A DNA stretch of 18,532 bases, from the NCBI GenBank assembly GCA_009775225.1, contig VSPE01000045.1, forward strand, positions 1-18,532. Reading direction: 5' to 3'. Under the pieces are notes generated by a model that searched no databases, was not told the origin of the DNA, and saw only the letters and a list, made by a program, of their open reading frames with translations. Of the stretch, positions 14,956-18,532 are shown piece by piece; within the stretch, counting starts at the first letter, position 1, and every line of letters begins with the position of its first letter. Both the position numbers and the translations under genes were made by a program. This DNA is from Muribaculaceae bacterium. Its GTDB lineage: Bacteria; Bacteroidota; Bacteroidia; Bacteroidales; Muribaculaceae.

Positions 14956-16893
14956 TCAGGCGTCGATGTTGGCGTATGTAGCGTTAGCCTCGATAAAATC
15001 GCGACGCGGGCCTACATCTTCTCCCATCAGCATGGAGAACACTCGGTCGGCCTCTGCGGCATCGCTGATTTGCACCTGTTTGAGGATACGTCCTTCAGGC
15101 GACATGGTAGTTTGGCGAAGCTCGTCGTCGCTCATCTCACCGAGACCTTTATAGCGCTGCACGGTGACACGGTCGCCGTACTTGGCCATAAACTGCTGCA
15201 CCTGCATATCGTTCCAGCAATACTCTTCCACCTTGGAGGTCTTGCTCTTGCACTTATAAAGTGGCGGCGAAGCAAGATAGAGATAACCCTGCTCGATAAG
15301 CGGGCGCATACGGCGGAAGAAGAAGGTCATGAGCAGAGTGGCGATGTGCGCGCCATCGACGTCGGCATCAGTCATGATAATTACCTTATGATATGCCAAC
15401 TTACTCAGGTTCGGAGCCTTGGGGTCTTCTTCGGTACCTATAGTGACGCGCAAAGCCTTGAAAAGCGCCGTGATTTCCTGACTGTCGAACACGCGGTGCT
15501 CGAGAGCCTTCTCTACATTTAGGATTTTACCACGCAGAGGGAGTACAGCCTGGAAGCGACGGTCGCGGGCCTGCTTGGCAGTACCGCCTGCGGAGTCACC
15601 TTCGACAAGGAATATCTCACAGTCTTCGGCAGTGCGGCTGGAGCAGTCGGTAAGCTTGCCTGGGAGGCCACCGCCTACCAGCGGAGTTTTGCGCATCACT
15701 TCCTGACGGGCACGGAGAGCTGCCGTACGGGCACGGGCGGCAAGAATAACCTTCTCCACAATAGTCTTGGCCTGCGCAGGGTGCTCTTCGAGATAGTTGC
15801 CGAGAGCTTCGCTTACGGCAGTCTGCACGGCGCCCATAACCTCATTGTTGCCAAGTTTGGTTTTGGTCTGGCCTTCGAACTGCGGTTCGAGCACCTTTAC
15901 CGAGATTACGGCAGTGAGACCGTCGCGGAAGTCGTCGCTCGCGATTTCGACCTTGGCGTTCTTGAGCAGGCCGTTATCGTCGGCGTACTTTTTGAGCGTC
16001 ATTGTGAGACCGCGTCGGAAACCGGTGAGATGCGTACCGCCTTCTATTGTATTGATATTGTTTACAAACGAATAGATGTTCTCATTAGAAGTAGTGTTAT
16101 AAGTAAATGCCACTTCCACGGGAATACCTGCGCGCTCGGTGTTGAGGTCGATTACGTCATTGATAAGTGGCTCCTTGTTTGCATCTATATACTCGACAAA
16201 CTCCTTCAGACCGTTCTTACTGTAGAAAGTCTCGCGGCGAGGCTTCCCTTCGGCATCCAGCTCGCGCTTGTCTGAAAGATGAAGTGTTATGCCGGCATTA
16301 AGGAATGCGAGGTCGCGAAGACGGTTTGCAAGAGTGTTGTAGTCGTAAACCGTAGTGGTGAAAATCGAGCCGTCTGGCTTGAACGTAACCGTAGTGCCGG
16401 TGCTGTCGCTCTCCCCTACCACCATAAGCTCGGTGGTGGGCTTGCCGCAGCTGTATTCCTGTGCATATATTTTGCCGTTTCGGCGCACTTCGGCACGCAG
16501 GAAAGTCGAAAGTGCGTTAACGCAGGAAACACCTACGCCATGCAGACCACCTGATACCTTATACGAACCCTTGTCGAACTTACCACCTGCATGGAGCACT
16601 GTGAGAACGACTTCGAGAGCGCTTTTATGCTCTTTTTCGTGCATATCCACAGGGATACCGCGGCCGTCATCCTCCACCGTAATGGAGTTATCGGTATTTA
16701 TGGTCACATTTATTTCTTTGGCGTATCCGGCCAAAGCCTCGTCGATAGAGTTGTCTACCACCTCATATACAAGGTGATGCAGGCCCTTAGCCGAGATGTC
16801 GCCAATATACATTGCAGGTCTCTTGCGCACGGCCTCAAGGCCTTCAAGAACCTGAATATTACTGGCGCTGTATTCCTCTTGTGTTTCTGCCAT
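14956..16893 (-). CDS. gyrB: DNA gyrase subunit B
   Basis: GyrB supplies the ATPase and part of the cleavage core of gyrase, which introduces negative supercoils. The 645-residue length is standard for Bacteroidetes, which lack the ~165-residue insertion of E. coli GyrB. The GHKL ATPase is marked by EVVDNSIDEA (44-53), DDGRGIP (75-81) and GGLHGVG (115-121); the transducer region has QTKTKLGN (342-349), typical of GyrB rather than ParE; the TOPRIM domain shows LVEGDSAGG (429-437) and MTDADVDGAHI (507-517); the end has YKGLGEM and a GEDVGPRRDFIEANA tail. Its promoter is at 16926-16956 and a terminator follows. It lies directly downstream of the sigma-factor operon. Confidence 0.97.
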   Translation of the reverse strand: MAETQEEYSASNIQVLEGLEAVRKRPAMYIGDISAKGLHHLVYEVVDNSIDEALAGYAKEINVTINTDNSITVEDDGRGIPVDMHEKEHKSALEVVLTVLHAGGKFDKGSYKVSGGLHGVGVSCVNALSTFLRAEVRRNGKIYAQEYSCGKPTTELMVVGESDSTGTTVTFKPDGSIFTTTVYDYNTLANRLRDLAFLNAGITLHLSDKRELDAEGKPRRETFYSKNGLKEFVEYIDANKEPLINDVIDLNTERAGIPVEVAFTYNTTSNENIYSFVNNINTIEGGTHLTGFRRGLTMTLKKYADDNGLLKNAKVEIASDDFRDGLTAVISVKVLEPQFEGQTKTKLGNNEVMGAVQTAVSEALGNYLEEHPAQAKTIVEKVILAARARTAALRARQEVMRKTPLVGGGLPGKLTDCSSRTAEDCEIFLVEGDSAGGTAKQARDRRFQAVLPLRGKILNVEKALEHRVFDSQEITALFKALRVTIGTEEDPKAPNLSKLAYHKVIIMTDADVDGAHIATLLMTFFFRRMRPLIEQGYLYLASPPLYKCKSKTSKVEEYCWNDMQVQQFMAKYGDRVTVQRYKGLGEMSDDELRQTTMSPEGRILKQVQISDAAEADRVFSMLMGEDVGPRRDFIEANATYANIDA

Positions 16894-16925
16894 ATTTCAG
16901 AATATATCTTTTCAATTTTAGCATA

Positions 16926-16956
16926 CAAAGGTAGTGTTTTTTTCTGACATGGCAAA
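16926..16956 (-). promoter_or_regulatory. Housekeeping promoter of gyrB
   Basis: On the minus strand TTTG (16956-16953) precedes TACCTTTG (16933-16926) by exactly 19 bases. Transcription would start near 16920, about 27 bases before the ATG at 16893. The -33 element begins 10 bases after the stop codon of the upstream two-TM protein gene. Confidence 0.8.
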
Positions 16957-16965
16957 AAAAAGCGC

Positions 16966-17367
16966 TTATGGCAATATCAGCTTATGCCTCGGCCTCTGCA
17001 ACGCAATTGATACCTCATACGCACCCATTGCAACGAATACCGACGCAAAAGCCGTCATCAACCAAGGCAATATGCTGAAACTCTGCATAAGCGAAATCGG
17101 TTCATACATGCGCGCCATACCGTCGACAAGCCGTGCGGAGAAGGCCGTAAGGTTCGGCATAAAGAGCATGAAGATTACTCCCGTGACAAATCCTGCCACA
17201 GCAGCCACGAATACTGCTATACGTGCACGACGATGTATTTCGACGTTGTGCCGGCGCACAATCTCAAACTTGTCGAGATTGCGCTCAAGCGTCTGCACAA
17301 AGGTGAAATCCGACGACAGGTCGGGATTGTAATCCTTAAAAATATCTCTAAGTCTGTTGTCTTCCAT
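16966..17367 (-). CDS. Two-TM membrane protein in anti-sigma position, unknown function
   Basis: This 133-residue protein has a charged cytoplasmic N-terminal part (about 1-48: RLRDIFKDYNPDLSSD, then LERNLDKFEIVRRHN), then two hydrophobic segments (about 49-70 and 98-119) and a basic tail. It begins 5 bases after the sigma factor stop and so is co-expressed with it. An N-terminal cytoplasmic helix bundle followed by a membrane helix, directly downstream of an ECF sigma gene, is the usual plan of a membrane anti-sigma factor, but I see no zinc-binding HxxxCxxC (ZAS) motif and no FecR-like domain. The anti-sigma role is therefore an inference from position and topology. Confidence 0.7.
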   Translation of the reverse strand: MEDNRLRDIFKDYNPDLSSDFTFVQTLERNLDKFEIVRRHNVEIHRRARIAVFVAAVAGFVTGVIFMLFMPNLTAFSARLVDGMARMYEPISLMQSFSILPWLMTAFASVFVAMGAYEVSIALQRPRHKLILP

Positions 17368-17372
17368 TTCAA

Positions 17373-17855
17373 TCAGTTTTCAGCGGTTAAAATACCTCTC
17401 AGATGAGAGCGTCCACGCGACAGATGCTGCTTTACAGCATCAACCCCGGCATCCACCATAGCGGCAATCTCTTTTACTGAATATCCTTCCATATAGAAAA
17501 GAAGCACCGCCATTCGCTCTTTTGGCGGTAACCCGGCCAATGCCATATACAACTCCTGATAGCGGAACTCGCTGTCGGCAGAGTCTTCAGCACTCACATT
17601 CCTCACTTCGTCATAGCTGACAGTATGCCGCTCCGCACGCATATTGTTCAGGAACGTATTATATCCTATCCTGAAAAGCCAGGATTTGAACTTGGCTGCA
17701 TCAGCGATTGAACCCGCCGACAGCCAAGCCTTAATGTACGATTCCTGAGCAATGTCGTCGGCAAGCTGTCGGTCACCGCAGCTGAGGGCGCAGAGAAAGC
17801 GCCTGAACGCACTCTGCGTGCCCTCTACGTGGTGAATAAACTGCTCACGAGTCAT
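17373..17855 (-). CDS. ECF-family RNA polymerase sigma factor
   Basis: The start at 17855 gives a 160-residue protein and sits 4 bases after the stop of the upstream gene; the longer frame from 17900 would overlap that gene by 41 bases. Region 2 covers about 13-77 (DDIAQESYIKAWLS at 33-46, FKSWLFRIGYNTFLNNMR at 56-73, the core-binding and -10 recognition helices). An acidic linker (about 82-97) precedes region 4 (about 103-155), with LPPKERMAVLLFYMEGYSV and the helix-turn-helix KEIAAMVDAGVDAVKQHLSR that reads the -35 element. Regions 1 and 3 are absent, as in ECF sigmas. It would redirect RNA polymerase to a small set of promoters, probably including its own at 18312-18341. Confidence 0.92.
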   Translation of the reverse strand: MTREQFIHHVEGTQSAFRRFLCALSCGDRQLADDIAQESYIKAWLSAGSIADAAKFKSWLFRIGYNTFLNNMRAERHTVSYDEVRNVSAEDSADSEFRYQELYMALAGLPPKERMAVLLFYMEGYSVKEIAAMVDAGVDAVKQHLSRGRSHLRGILTAEN

Positions 17856-17859
17856 ATTG

Positions 17860-18255
17860 TCAGTCGCGAATATCCTTGCGGGTAACAAAATATACCACAA
17901 GATAGCTGATGCCTACAGCCAAGGACACAGCACCGAACAACATAGGTACTGACACTTGGTCGGCTTCAAAGTGGGCGCCCGTCACGAGACCAACGACAGA
18001 TACTATAAGTAGTCCGAGCCCGACAAGAGAGAAAATACATCCTCTGAGGAGGCGTCTGTTCAGCAGTTCCCGAGGAGTCTTTCTCGGTTTTGAGAGGGCT
18101 TCGGCAAGTTTGTCGGCATTAATATCCTTGTTTGCCTCTATTGCCTTGATAAGTACAGCAGCACGCTTGTTGTCGGCGAACATCTGCGCGCCAAACATGA
18201 TTAACACGATTGAGACAGGGAGCACGCAGCACACGAAAATAGGAACGAGATTCAT
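17860..18255 (-). CDS. DUF6249-like small membrane protein
   Basis: This 131-residue protein has three hydrophobic segments (about 4-25, 72-93 and 102-125). The cytoplasmic-side stretch between the first two reads ADNKRAAVLIKAIEANKDIN, then ADKLAEALSKPRKTPRELLNRRL. From memory this matches the Bacteroidales DUF6249 family, whose members are often next to ECF sigma genes; the biochemical role is unknown. It is first in the three-gene unit, with the sigma gene starting 4 bases after its stop. Being co-expressed with a sigma factor and a second membrane protein, it could sense or transmit an envelope signal, but that is inference. Confidence 0.78.
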   Translation of the reverse strand: MNLVPIFVCCVLPVSIVLIMFGAQMFADNKRAAVLIKAIEANKDINADKLAEALSKPRKTPRELLNRRLLRGCIFSLVGLGLLIVSVVGLVTGAHFEADQVSVPMLFGAVSLAVGISYLVVYFVTRKDIRD

Positions 18256-18311
18256 ATTATTCTTTTTTTGATTGTTACTTAATTATCTATTTTCTTTGAG
18301 ACATCTCGTAT

Positions 18312-18341
18312 ATTAGACACAACGACAGAACAAAAGGTGAC
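18312..18341 (-). promoter_or_regulatory. Candidate ECF-type promoter of the sigma operon
   Basis: On the minus strand GTCACCTTTT (18341-18332) is followed by GTCTAAT (18318-18312), with 17 bases between GTCACC and GTCTAAT. This resembles ECF promoters in general (an AAC-type -35 followed by T-rich bases, and a CGTCTAA-like -10, with similar spacing). No TAnnTTTG -7 element fits here. The predicted start of transcription leaves a leader of about 50 bases before the ATG at 18255. Confidence 0.5.
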
Positions 18342-18373
18342 ATACCCATAAAATTTTTTTTGGATAAAATTAA

Positions 18374-18406
18374 AAGAGCTGTCGGGCAACAGTCCCGACA
18401 GCTCTT
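18374..18406 (-). terminator. Terminator of the DegT-type aminotransferase gene
   Basis: A perfect 13-bp stem, AAGAGCTGTCGGG (18374-18386) with CCCGACAGCTCTT (18394-18406), encloses a 7-base loop. On the minus strand it is followed by TTAATTTTATCC. It starts 24 bases after the stop of the aminotransferase gene and insulates the sigma operon promoter, whose -35 lies 33 bases further on. Confidence 0.88.
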
Positions 18407-18430
18407 GCATATGTAGTTTAATCACCTATG

Positions 18431-18532
18431 TTATCGCACAATAGCGTCTTTAATCTTGTCGACTATGTAGCGGACGTGTTCGTCGGTGACCCAGGGACCG
18501 GCGGGCAGGCAGATGCCGGTGGCGAAGAGGGC
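18431..18532 (-). CDS. DegT/DnrJ/EryC1-family aminotransferase, C-terminal fragment
   Basis: Only the last 33 codons are inside the window; the gene continues past the right edge. The translated end contains ALFATGICLPAGPWVTDEHV followed by RYIVDKIKDAIVR. The CLPAGPWVTDEHV motif and the final helix match the C-terminus of PLP-dependent sugar aminotransferases of the DegT/DnrJ/EryC1/StrS family, which make amino-deoxysugars for surface glycans and have the catalytic lysine much further upstream. Stop TAA is at 18433-18431. The specific sugar cannot be assigned from this piece. The frame is open to the edge, so truncation is only by the window. Confidence 0.8.
   Translation of the reverse strand, partial: ALFATGICLPAGPWVTDEHVRYIVDKIKDAIVR

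Noticed and set aside
15781..16275. 164-codon open frame on the plus strand
   Set aside because: Antisense to gyrB, which is intact; a shadow only.
16955..16975. Run of T after AAGCGCTT on the minus strand, considered as a terminator of the sigma operon
   Set aside because: AAGCGCTT is a self-complementary palindrome with no loop, so it cannot form a hairpin terminator.

Overview
The window reads as chromosomal DNA of a Bacteroidales bacterium, most likely a gut Muribaculaceae or near relative (genus not determinable by eye). The grounds are the protein families (type II IlvE, a short RsmI, a coiled-coil lipoprotein with a Bacteroidales-type C-terminal domain, a Wza/Wzc pair, a DUF6249-like protein beside an ECF sigma factor) and four good matches to the Bacteroidales housekeeping promoter (-33 TTTG or TTG, 19-20 bp, -7 TAnnTTTG). 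Shine-Dalgarno sequences are mostly absent, as expected for the group. I see no tRNA, rRNA, CRISPR, insertion sequence or phage gene.

Layout. 1-433 is AT-rich and non-coding: a leftward promoter at the very edge and a rightward promoter for an outer-membrane beta-barrel protein (434-1171, +). A bidirectional terminator separates it from a leftward cell-envelope/housekeeping block: PBP4-type D-Ala-D-Ala carboxypeptidase (4788-3436), an unrecognised acidic protein (3439-2897), RsmI (2893-2156) and a coiled-coil lipoprotein (2105-1248). Divergent from this, a strong promoter at 4906-4935 drives a rightward operon ilvE - HD-domain hydrolase - lipid-linked-sugar type glycosyltransferase (4962-7519).

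That operon runs tail to tail, with 31 bp of coding overlap, into a leftward surface-polysaccharide set: Wza-like exporter (12136-11333), Wzc-like tyrosine autokinase (11315-9024) and a Wzy-like polymerase (9000-7489). Upstream lie leftward folB, rnr and gyrB, with a strong hairpin between gyrB and rnr. gyrB has its own consensus promoter, which sits directly behind a leftward three-gene unit: DUF6249-like membrane protein, ECF sigma factor and a two-TM protein in the anti-sigma position. That unit is preceded by a sequence resembling an ECF-type promoter rather than a housekeeping one, suggesting autoregulation. The right edge holds the C-terminus of a DegT/DnrJ/EryC1-type sugar aminotransferase and its terminator.

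Most of the window is ordinary core genome. The least explained parts are the DUF6249/ECF/TM operon, the acidic protein between dacB and rsmI, and the association of ilvE with an HD hydrolase and a polyprenyl-sugar glycosyltransferase next to a polysaccharide export set that carries no glycosyltransferases of its own. I did not find a clear novel defence or mobile system.
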